Shown here one piece after another: positions 37,831 to 55,389 of a stretch of 64,000 bases of DNA; position 1 is the stretch's first letter, and each line of letters opens with the position of its first letter. Under the pieces are notes generated by a model. That model was not told where the DNA came from. It saw only the letters and a list, made by a program, of their open reading frames with translations, and searched no databases. Position numbers and translations under genes: made by a program. The DNA is from Branchiostoma floridae. Its lineage: Eukaryota; Chordata; Leptocardii; Amphioxiformes; Branchiostomatidae. The DNA lies in contig NC_049980.1 in the NCBI RefSeq assembly GCF_000003815.2, forward strand, positions 28,452,218-28,516,217, given 5' to 3'.

Positions 37831-38755
37831 TTCTGGACCAAACACTCTCAAAGATCTTGCCATCGAAAAATCAAAAGAACAACGGCCAAATGTCTTCTAA
37901 ATGTCTACCAGCAAGTCAGCCAGCACGGTATTTCCATGTTTTTTTCTTGGGTTTCATCCCAAAAGTAAAGCTATTATATCACAGTTGTCTATACAAAAAA
38001 CACGCATGGATGATATAAACACTAACACCATTTGCCTCCATCGATGCCATATTTTAAAGATCTCTCCAGTGCAGCGTTATTTTTTACGTCTGATGCAAGC
38101 TAGTTATCCTGCCTGGATATGTCCTTGGGATGAGCAACATGGCGCCAGTAAAGTCTGTGTTCACTCCCGAGAGAAGGGGACTCAATTAGCAGTTTTCAAT
38201 TAGTCAGCCCACGTCATTACTTGGTAATTGGCAAGTGGGAGCAATTTTCGTTAAGACTTATTAGACCGTATTGCAATTAGAGATTGGGGAAATCATCTCG
38301 CCATATTGCTCAGTGATAACAACCGGAATCGAGTGCTTCTATATCAATATTTTCAATATTTTTCAATTATTATTGTGATATTTTCTCCTTAGGCGCCCCT
38401 TTTGACGTGACGGCAATGCTATTGGATTCTTCTGACCCGATTTTAATGCGAAGCAAGATACTAAAGTATAGTATAAACGACAACAAAAAACACAAAAAGG
38501 AAAAAAAATCGATATCTATGAAATTCTGCCCCGATGCCAAGGGGTGTAAAGGTAGTGAACACGTCACAAATTAAAGCCAACTCACAGTTGATTTCCTTTT
38601 AATATATAGGAATTCCGTGTCAATGTTTTAACCAGGAGGTTATATAACCTTTTTGGTCTCTATAGAACCTCATTGGTTTTATGTAACAGGCCCAAAGGGT
38701 TTGGGAACCACAGAAAGGTCAGACACACATCACGTGCCAGTGATTCTGACAACAC
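37831..38755. other. No gene recognised
   Basis: AT-rich DNA with short frames only. Confidence 0.35.
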
Positions 38756-38762
38756 GATACAG

Positions 38763-39085
38763 TGCCCCATTTCAGTGGACAGCGATCGCGCTGTGACCTA
38801 AACTCGACTAGTGTAACCCTTGATTTCATCGTCGTCGGAATATGATACATCATATAAAAGTATGGCTGAAAAGGAAAGAGAACACGCGAAGCGTAAAAAA
38901 TATTTTTAGTTTTTTATCTCTGGGAAAATCGTTGACGATACTTTTATTGCAAGATCATGCCAGTGGGCTAATTGCAAAATAAGACCGTGGTATATACATG
39001 TACAGGACATGAACATGTCATCTAAATAGCTCTGTCGAATCAAAATTCGCAGCGAGGTCTCCGCTCTCGTGGAATGGGAGCCTTA
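38763..39085. mobile_element. Longer Harbinger-type MITE relative
   Basis: The left end is gccccatttcagtggacagc then gatcgcgctgtgacctaaac. The right end is cgcagcgaggtctccgctct then cgtggaatgggagcc. The ends match the MITE family, but the interior (about 320 bp total) is longer than in the 9.26 and 15.57 kb copies. No clear TWA duplication is visible. Confidence 0.5.
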
Positions 39086-39184
39086 CTTTACGTAGAACCA
39101 AAGTCTTCCTACATGCAGCGCACGCTTGTACAGTCTGAGACGTTACGTCAGAACAGAGCTTACCGAAGATCTCCTAAAGGCTGG

Positions 39185-39670
39185 TGGTAAGCCGCTTCTT
39201 AGGGACGCCTGTCATTTGCAGGAAGCCCCTTGGCACCGATCATGTGGATAGGAGAAAAGGTTATCAATTCCCCCACGTTATCACAGGCCTGACAAAGGAT
39301 CATATCTCACTTCTGGCAAGTTCTGCGTGGTACTATCTGTTTCTGCCATATGTCACTGAACGCCTATACAGTTTGGGGCACTGTGTCAGTCAAAACAGTC
39401 AAGATCCGGAGGAAATAACATCTGCACGGTAAAGCCACCTTTTACCGACAGCCTGTCGTCAGGTTTGCACAGATTATGTGGATGGGTTCCAAGATCTTGG
39501 TGGGAAACGTCCTCAATTTCCCCCACTTTACCATGATAGTCTTGATAAAGGATCGTGCCAACTTTTTCCTGCCATATTGCACTCAAGCCTTAACAGTCTG
39601 GGGCGCTGTACCAGACCAGGCCTGGGGTTCTGGGGACAGGAAGGTCGGGACGGTAAGCCGAGGCTTAATA
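39185..39670. repeat. Direct duplication, two units of about 240 bp
   Basis: Matched blocks in order: gtggataggagaaaagg / gtggatgggttccaag, aattcccccacgttatcac / aatttcccccactttacca, gacaaaggatc / gataaaggatc, cctgccatat and cagt(t)tggggc. Units are about 39.19-39.43 and 39.43-39.67 kb, and quite diverged. The overlapping short frames here are probably non-coding. Confidence 0.6.
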
Positions 39671-40089
39671 CCCCATCAGACGATGCTCACTCGCGGTTAG
39701 GATGGAGGAAAGTAATAGATAAACTCCGTAAATAAGTATATTACACCGCTCTGAGTACCACACAAGGCCCGTGAGCCAACAAAAGTTGTCGTGTCTGTAT
39801 TAAAGCTAGATAAAAGTTCACGGTAACTTTTGAACTGCCTCCAGCGAACTACCACACGTTGTGATGTCGATGAAAAAACATCTTATGCAATTCGGCAACT
39901 CTTTAGGGCTTTGTTATGTACTTTTCAGGCTATTTATGGCGGTCTAATACCGGTGTGTACAGTTAGGATATAACCTCCCTCCGGCCTAACCGCAAAGGGT
40001 CTTAGGTTAATGGCGTTCTGAGGATTAACCAAAGCTCCCCGGTCCGGCGCTACATGTACGTGTCTTGTGTGGTGCTGTTCTGGTGTAGT

Positions 40090-40276
40090 ATGTACACATC
40101 CAGGTTCCTAAAGATAAAAGAACGAATTCTCTTACCCCTGTGTGTTTTTATGTTGTCGGTTAAGTCACATTATTTTTACATCTTGAATCATATTTTAATA
40201 TCATAGGTTAGACAAATCTAACTTTGGTCGCTTTACGGTCGCCCAGTGATCACCGTCTAGTGGAAATGGGGTCAAA
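40090..40276. mobile_element. Harbinger-type MITE, right part
   Basis: The interior gttgtcggttaagtcacatt and the right end gcccagtgatcaccgtctag tggaaatgggg match the family. The left terminus is not recognisable. Confidence 0.45.
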
Positions 40277-41470
40277 ATGCTAGGAAAAGGGTATTCTGCA
40301 CAGAAAGAATGTTTGGTGTTCTGGCGAAGTAGGTTAAGGTGTAAAAATCAAACAATTTTTCCCGAGGCTCGCGCGCCTGATGAAAACTCGATCCATATCT
40401 ATTCAATTGTCTGTAGGGTTAAACATAAATTTTCATTTCCCCAACAAAGAATTCGCAATGAATTACGAGACAACCTACTTCATGTCACCTCGATGACATT
40501 GATATCCTTTCTGTTGTAGTGAACGGCTGCATCATGGACGTTGTCGTGAATGATGTGCAATAAAAAATAGGGTCAGTGTTAAACACATTTTCCCTTGGTC
40601 GAAAAGTTGTTTATTCAATTGACAACAATGAATGAAGGAAAGAAACAATGAGCCTTCCTGTAAATGGAGCGATGGTGAGCGAATGAACCATGTACATAGC
40701 AGCCGATGGCTGAATTGCGCGCCTTTGATTACTCAAAACAAATTAACATAACTAAAATGGTACGCTTAAAATGGTATTCACTCATCAAACGTACAGCTCT
40801 GTAGACCATACTCTTAAGTGGCCAGATATTCTGCAGAGTAATCCAATGTATGAAATGCTCCTGTAGTTAGCTGTCACTTACTGGTTAAGCAGTAAATCTT
40901 TTGAACATCGGAAATAACGTTATTGAAATAAAAATAGCAGCACTGGGAAGATGTTCAGTTCAGAAACACCAGTAGCTTAATTAAGGGTAGAAGTTTTTAT
41001 TCGACAGCCATTGCTCTTGCATTGTATTTAAAATTGCACATACGAGGTCAAGTCACACTGACAGTATTATCTCATGAGACCATGCTTGGTGCAGCGCCAC
41101 TGGCACCACGCCATCCTACAGCGCCCTGCCGGTGTTTCCTGTGGCTGACTTTTTAGCATCGTTTTCTTGGCGTAGCTCCTTAATGTTTAGATGTCGAACA
41201 GGTCAGATCGATCTCATCACACGCATTAATGGGGACTGATGGAATTGCTTTGTCGGCGTCTGTCTTGATCCCATTTTTGGCGACTGTCCCGAATGCTCGA
41301 TGTGTGTTGACATAAGACATGGAGTGTTGCCATTGGCTGTGCTGAGATGCAACTTCTTTACTTGTACTTCACAAGCTTAAGGGTCAGAAATGCGAAGCGA
41401 TTAACAGATACTAGACGTTTCTAAGACCTTGTAATCATCTCAAGACCTTATTTAGGCCAATACTTACACG
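40277..41470. other. No gene recognised
   Basis: Nothing supported on either strand. Confidence 0.35.
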
Positions 41471-41474
41471 TGTC

Positions 41475-41594
41475 TAGACTTAGACTTAGACTTAGACTTA
41501 GACTTAGACTTAGACTTAGACTTAGACTTAGACTTAGACTTAGACTTAGACTTAGACTTAGACTTAGACTTAGACTTAGACTTAGACTTAGACT
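41475..41594. repeat. (TTAGAC)n hexanucleotide array, about 20 copies
   Basis: About 120 bp of essentially perfect TTAGAC repeats. The sequence resembles, but is not, the canonical TTAGGG telomere unit. It is flanked by ordinary sequence and is best treated as a simple repeat. Confidence 0.95.
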
Positions 41595-41790
41595 CTTTGA
41601 AACAGCAATAGTCACAGTCGTCAGCAAGAAGTAATGAATTGATTAATCAATCAATTAATGAATGAATGAATAATGAACGAACCTTATTCTTGGCAATTTT
41701 ACATATTACGCTGTATGATATGACAACCACAAAGAAATAACACAATAATACTCGTCTATTCTAAAACTATGACTGCAGGAATATAAACGG

Positions 41791-41893
41791 TAGCCTGAGT
41801 ACTATCCTCCGTAGTGACCGCTAGCTCACCGCCATGATCCCGAAAGCGAAAGTAGTGAGCCAGCGGTCACTACGGAGGATGGTACTCAGGCTT
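41791..41893. mobile_element. Foldback mobile element with 9-bp target duplication
   Basis: The arms agcctgagtactatcctccg... (41792-41828) and the matching reverse complement (41856-41892) pair over about 37 bp with two mismatches around a 27-base loop. The element is flanked on both sides by the direct repeat tataaacgg (41782-41790 and 41894-41902), a clean target-site duplication. An 8-9 bp duplication points to hAT or Mutator-type mobilisation. Elements at 54.08 and 55.90 kb have similar ends (agcctggtatcca, agccttggtaccatcc). Confidence 0.75.
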
Positions 41894-41902
41894 TATAAAC
41901 GG

Positions 41903-42842
41903 AATAACGGATTGACATAGTGTATTTTTTACCCATTACGATACAGTCTCCACTATTGAACGCCATAATGGGTGAACACGCTCGAGTCATCTGCTGATAA
42001 ATTGCCCGACCACCAATGAAGACGACATCGAATGACAAAATAGAAATGATGCAATTACAAAATAAATCCTCAGCAAGATTAAGGCTCGCTTGATTAATGA
42101 GGTCACAACGGGGAGAGGGGGTTTGCGTAATGATTTCAGGGTAAAATAAAATGATACAATTATTTTCTTGCAGCCCCCCAACGATTACAAATTGTGTGAT
42201 GGATGACCATACGTCACGAAAGGGGGAGGGGGGAACCGTTCTTCTCTTGGTAAAAGTAGAGCACTATAGCATTAGCGATCTTCAAGGACATGCCGGGAGG
42301 GAAGGTCGTACTGAGAGTTTTCTGATTCCCCCGTTTTGTCTTACAAACTTGCCTTTCCAAGTCAGAACGTTGTAACTAATAAAAAGACTATCAGTATGCA
42401 TGTAACGTTAACTTGGTTTAAACAAGGGTTTTATAGATATCTAGATACAACCAGTAAAACCACCTTGGTTCAAACAAACATTAAACAAACAAAAAAAGCA
42501 CACCATGGTACAAAAAAACGACTAATGGAGCCTAGCTACCAAATGAGGCTACAACCTAATTTTTTAAGAAAAGAATAGAAGTAACGTTACATGTAACGTT
42601 ACCTGGTTCACAGAAAAAGGGAAAGGTTGGAAAGTACGGATCTGATAGAAAGTTAGAAAGTGGCACCCGCTATCAGGATCAGATTCAGGACGTCAAAAGA
42701 TAAATTCTGATGTTTGGAGAAGAACCGCTAGATGGCGTGGTTGCACGGGTGACCTTTTACCTTGGCTTAGTCGCATGTGTTTCTTTCGCGATTGCGAAAT
42801 TTGTGTAGTTTGTGAGGGTAGACGATCCACAAAGTATCGAAA
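41903..42842. promoter_or_regulatory. Upstream region of RIOK2 (promoter not delimited)
   Basis: No other gene seen here. The self-complementary word gtaacgttacatgtaacgtt lies at 42581-42600, and gctagatggcg (about 42728) resembles a YY1-type ATGGCG element about 115 bp before the start codon. No TATA box is obvious close to the start, as expected for a housekeeping gene. The transcription start cannot be placed from sequence alone. Confidence 0.3.
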
Positions 42843-50576
<7,734 letters not shown>

Positions 50577-51155
50577 AGGGGATTTTATGATCCATACCTG
50601 GGACAGACATTTGATTTTGAGACACCCCTTCTGTCCCAAAGTCTGAATTTCATGACATGGGATTGATGAAGACGACAACATGTCAACATGTGCTCCCAAA
50701 ACAATTGAGTAGGAAGGAACAACATTTGAGGCTGGAAACAGCCCTTGGTAATTTTTGTTGACAGTAATTTTTTATTTCAGCAACCTTTCCACCACAAAAC
50801 GTGAACAGTACAGACATTCTGTCAGTGATGTCTTCTGTTTGTCCACATTCAAAACACTGAACTACTCTCTCTTCCCATACTGAAAAATTTAGTCTTCTCA
50901 AATCAGAACAGATTTAGAGTACTTTGGTTTTGCCATGCAAGAAAATGGGAAACTCTCAACATTTTCTGTTGTTCAGCAAATACAAATGTATGTAATGTTA
51001 CATGTATAGTATACATGTCAGAATGATAAGATGAATACAAAGTAATTTTGTCCTGCATAAGTGATATGGCAAAGAGTTACAGTAAATCTGATAACATAGA
51101 CTTATATAAAGGAAGCTAAGGGCATTCTTAGAAATAAAACACATTTATGCTACAA
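50577..51155 (+). terminator. RIOK2 3' untranslated region with polyadenylation signal
   Basis: AATAAA occurs at 51133-51138, about 560 bases after the stop codon, in AT-rich DNA. It is the first good signal after the gene. The cleavage site itself is inferred. Confidence 0.5.
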
Positions 51156-51835
51156 AAGCTGTCCTTTTTGTAAGATCTGATGCATGTCACCCGAAGAATT
51201 ACTTTTACATACTATTAGTCTAAGGTGTAAAAAATCAAACATAAACCGTCTGACTGGTGTTATAAGCAGTTTAAAGTTGGCAGAGTACACTGGCCCAAAT
51301 CAGGGAGAAGGTTGAACTCTGACACATGATGGCTATCCGTAATGTACTTAGAAAATGTCAGAAATCAACCCAGTAGCCCACAAGACCTCATATTGCTTTG
51401 TATAGATGAACAACATAGTGGCAACAGCACTGAAGTACTAATCATTAGCTAGTGTGGACACACTGTAAGTAGGTCAGAAAAGAACCTTTGTCACATGACC
51501 TTTGATCCCACAGTTCCACAGCCAACAAGACATCAGTGGACATTTAACGCTGTCTTCTCATGGGCTAATGCGGGATTTTCGGGCCAGCAAATGTCTGGAA
51601 GTTACTGTCTTTCTTTGCATCTAATACTCTGGAAATATAAAAAAGCTCCGTGGGAAATATGAACGATTATTTCTGAATTACTTACGTATAGACGAAAGTC
51701 AGTAGATACAAGAGAGTTGATGACATCACGTGGTGTAACGCGCATGTAAACAACTTCCCTGCCCTTTAAGACAAACACAGTTATCAGAGAAACATGTTGG
51801 TAACCACCTGCACATCGTGAGGATAGGGTGCGACA
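51156..51835. other. Intergenic region upstream of the mucin-like gene
   Basis: No coding exon seen. It probably holds the promoter and 5' UTR of the gene starting at 51836. No TATA box is evident close to the start codon. Confidence 0.35.
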
Positions 51836-53469
51836 ATGGGCGGACATAAGCTTGGAGTGCTCCACGTTTTTATCATCACTAACTGTTGTCTGCTGTTTGA
51901 CGTTGGTGGTGTTACATGTGGTAAGGTATTTAAATCTATAATCACACGCAACGTTATTGTTGCGTATTCATGCGTCACGTATGTTCTATTTTAGGCCGCT
52001 TCAGAGATCCGGTCAAAATAGGACAATTTTTCTACAGTTAGGAACGTTAACATTACCTATAGCTATAACACGTCGTGAAATGTGAAAATCTAGCATGGTA
52101 GTTTACTTTAAGAAACTCTTTACAAAAAAGTGGCATAGAATAGATTGAGAAATAACACCACTACTGCACTGTAGTCATGTTTACTCTTTGGTGTCCTTAA
52201 TGATAACAGATCTAGAGTAGCGTGTGACATCGGCAAACACACGGAAATTTGTTACAAATAACAGTAGATGTTGTAGGGTGAATCTCTAACTGCCTCACTA
52301 ATACGTGGGTCGGACGTGAATACATGTGCGGGAGTCAGTCTGCCTCGGCGGTTTATACAATGCGGATAAAATTCGAAACTTGTCGAAGTGTGTTGAAACC
52401 TTATACAAATGTCAAGTTTAACTTGGAGTGAAAAAAGTCCCTTTACCCTAACCCTAACTGTACTGCATGAAATGCATGATAAAAAAGTATTTTAAATCCC
52501 AACTAGGAGCGAAGACGATACATGTATGTCCAAATTTCGAATTACTATCATTCATTGTGTATTGTTGTAGGCACAACGACGATGCCAACTACCGTCTCTC
52601 TGACGTCAGTATCATCACCATCGGAAACGGTTGCCACGGAGACGGCAACGCCCTTCGCTGCCTCATCGCCAGTCACCAAACTGCCGATCACAACACCATT
52701 ACATACTCTGTCCTCTACGACTGGATCTGTTACAACTGCCTCTTCACAAACCATCAGCAAAGAGGATACTATAAGACCAGCCTTGACAACGCCGCCAGGT
52801 GACGCTCATACGACGTCGAAAGGTAGCAATGCAACCACAGTGCCAGCGACGATTAGCAACGTCACCACTACAAACGCTGTTGATGAGCCAACGACCAGCA
52901 AACCTGATGATGCAAACGTTACGTCGTCATCCACGCCATCAACGATGCCCCAAACATCGAACACTCCAAGTAACTCATCTTCTTTCCACACATCTACTGT
53001 GTCTACAAATATGACAACTGACGATGTCCTTCCAACAGACATCGCTGAACAGACAACCATTCCTGTGAATTCATCCTCGGTTGACGGACCCACCATTAAC
53101 GTAACCATGACAAGTCCAGTAGAAAATTCTACCAATCCACTCAGTAATGCAACGGTGAACCCCCTCCAAACCACCTCACCAGAAAATGCCGGACAAACTG
53201 ATGATAACCATCAAACAGGACCCCCTCTTGTTCCTATCATCTTAGGCGTGGTTGGAGGAGTTTTAGTCGTCGGCGTTTTGGTCACTGTCTGGATCTGGAA
53301 GAGGAGGAACGGAAAGGACATTTTCAGGGACCTTATCCCCCTTGTCGACAAGAAACCGGACACCGACTCTGGTTTTGAAGATTTTCCCTACTACGGGGAA
53401 GTCCTGTCAGCGCGCGAGGTGGAACCTGTGTTTGGCCAGCTCCAAGTCGGCGGCCACGACGCGACATGA
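51836..53469 (+). CDS. Sialomucin-like type I membrane glycoprotein, two exons, 327 aa
   Basis: Exon 1 is 51836-51920 (donor gtaagg) and exon 2 is 52571-53469 (acceptor ttgttgtag). The phase-1 junction G|GC joins cleanly. The N-terminus MGGHKLGVLHVFIITNCCLL is a probable signal peptide, cleaved somewhere near residue 28. Residues about 30-245 are mostly Ser, Thr, Pro, Asn and Ala, a mucin-type O-glycosylation domain. It has at least eight N-glycosylation sequons (such as NAT, NVT, NMT, NSS, NST). One helix, about residues 249-271 (VPIILGVVGGVLVVGVLVTV then WIW), is followed by stop-transfer KRR and a 56-residue cytoplasmic tail with an acidic DTDSGFEDF segment. The architecture resembles CD164/endolyn or podocalyxin-type sialomucins, but mucin domains evolve too fast for an orthologue to be named. 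Role in adhesion or surface protection is inference. Confidence 0.75.
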
Positions 53470-53740
53470 TCTCTATCCAAGCAGATATAACAGTAGGCTA
53501 TCTGTAAAAAGCGCGCACCTCCAGAAAAACCTACAAAACATCGCTAAATACGTTCAAAACAAGTCCTATTGCTACTAAATCTGCTTTGAGATTAGAAGCA
53601 ACGTAACCACGACACTTACCAACATTTCCTTTCCGAACTTGATTTGCCGTGTGAGATACTCTGCTGTTCCTTCAAGTTACCTTGGTACAAGATGTTTTCC
53701 GCTTTGTCCACTAATGTAATAAATACACGCCTCATTCTGT
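53470..53740 (+). terminator. 3' untranslated region of the mucin-like gene
   Basis: The first polyadenylation signal AATAAA lies at 53718-53723, about 250 bases after the stop. Part of this region (from about 53595) is duplicated near 62.62 kb. Confidence 0.45.
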
Positions 53741-54079
53741 CCGCTCGAAATTGATTTCTGCTTTGCCCACTCTTTGTGAAAATGTAGTCAGCGAACACCA
53801 TGCCACTGATGTGATTTAATATCGACTTACATGAGACGTAACTTAAACCAAGTCAATGATAGGGAAATGATAATAAGCTTTACATGTTTAATTGAAAGTC
53901 GATCAATTCAATCAAGTTCAAATTATATTCTACTCAAGAAAGTTTGTCTTTAGGCTTAATCTTATTGTTTCATTTGGAATATACTTTAACCAGTTGAGTT
54001 GTGTATTCAGTCAGAAGTGTAAATATATGAATGTGCTGGCACCCAATATCAGCTAACTTAAAGCTGCCTAGTTTTGCTT

Positions 54080-54193
54080 GCCAGGTATCCATCCGTACTA
54101 TAGATCCCGTGTCTATTCTGTCCTCTCCACAAATACGTATTTGCAGAGAAGACAGAAGAGACTCGGGAGCTATAATACGGCTGGATACCAGGC
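54080..54193. mobile_element. 114-bp near-perfect palindrome, foldback element
   Basis: The arms are 57 bp each with about nine mismatches and no loop. The centre is aaatacgtattt at 54131-54142. The ends read gccaggtatccatcc and ggctggataccaggc, similar to the termini of the foldback element at 41.79 kb (agcctgagta). The arms have diverged independently, so the element is not recent. No target duplication is obvious. Confidence 0.65.
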
Positions 54194-55389
54194 TATGGTT
54201 TTGCCATGTACATAAGCAATTTCAACAAATCTAAATCTGAATTTGGTAGTGTCTTCTGTTACCGGCTTGCTCATAAGAGAGTAAAGCGCTCCAGAAGGCA
54301 AAGACACCGAAAGGTGAAAGGGTCTTGAGCTGCACAGCATATGTTTTGTGTAGTAACAACATTGTTCCGCCAGGGGAGGCCAGTGGTTTGGAATACAGAA
54401 TTGATAACTGCACTGACCCCAGAGACAATAAATAAGATAAAGTAGCAAATTGGCGTCTAAAATAAGTAAAAGAACTATCATAAGGAATTACCCATGTCAA
54501 AAGTAAGTACAACAATAAAGTTCCAAACAAAAGGATATATTTCTTTTGAAATGTTCAACATATCAATTTCATGCAGGGAGGTTGGACTGAACAAACATAT
54601 GGATTTCGAGGATTAATTCTTGATATATGACAGTATTCGAGAAGATATTGGCCCAGAATTGATACTATCCTTATTCTACATCTTTTAGCATAGAGGAAAA
54701 GAAGGGTTGAATGGACTATATCTCTTGATCATGGCATGTTTTTGAGAGTTGCCTTGCAGAATACAGAGCAAAATGAAGGGATTCGATGGATCCATATCCG
54801 ATATCACAATCACAATCTTTACACTAAAACATTTCACTTAGTTTAGTGTTTCAATTCTTGTGAATCAGAACAAAGTTTCCTAAATCATTTACAAGTACAA
54901 CTAAAGGCCAACGGGAATCCAAAAAGAATAAGTCTCATTCAAACTTTGCATTTTGCTTTCAATCTTCGCCATTGCATATTCACAGTTTCGAAATGAAGGT
55001 CTTATACATTTTGTACATCTAAAAGGACTACACAGATTTGCTTTCTCACAAGAAACTGCAATTTATTATCAAGAGACGAACAGGTGTGTTCCGCCTAAAA
55101 CATTTTCCTTATTTCATTATCTATATAAACACTAGTACAATATCACACTTATCTCCTCCCTACTAGCATTACAGGTCACAATTATACAGGCTACAATATA
55201 TTACAATCATCTTCGCTTAAAATATACATGGATTTCTAAAACTTCAACAAACAGAGTGACTTGTGCAACTCCACACGTTAATGATACACAGTCAGATATA
55301 TTGCCCCCTGAACTTGGCAGGCGCACTGTTCCCGACCGAACATTAAACTACACATCCAGGGGATGAGATATCGGATGGTCCGGGATGTC

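Noticed and set aside
52548-53174. Minus-strand open frames of 70 and 122 codons
   Set aside because: Antisense shadows of the Thr/Ser-rich mucin domain.
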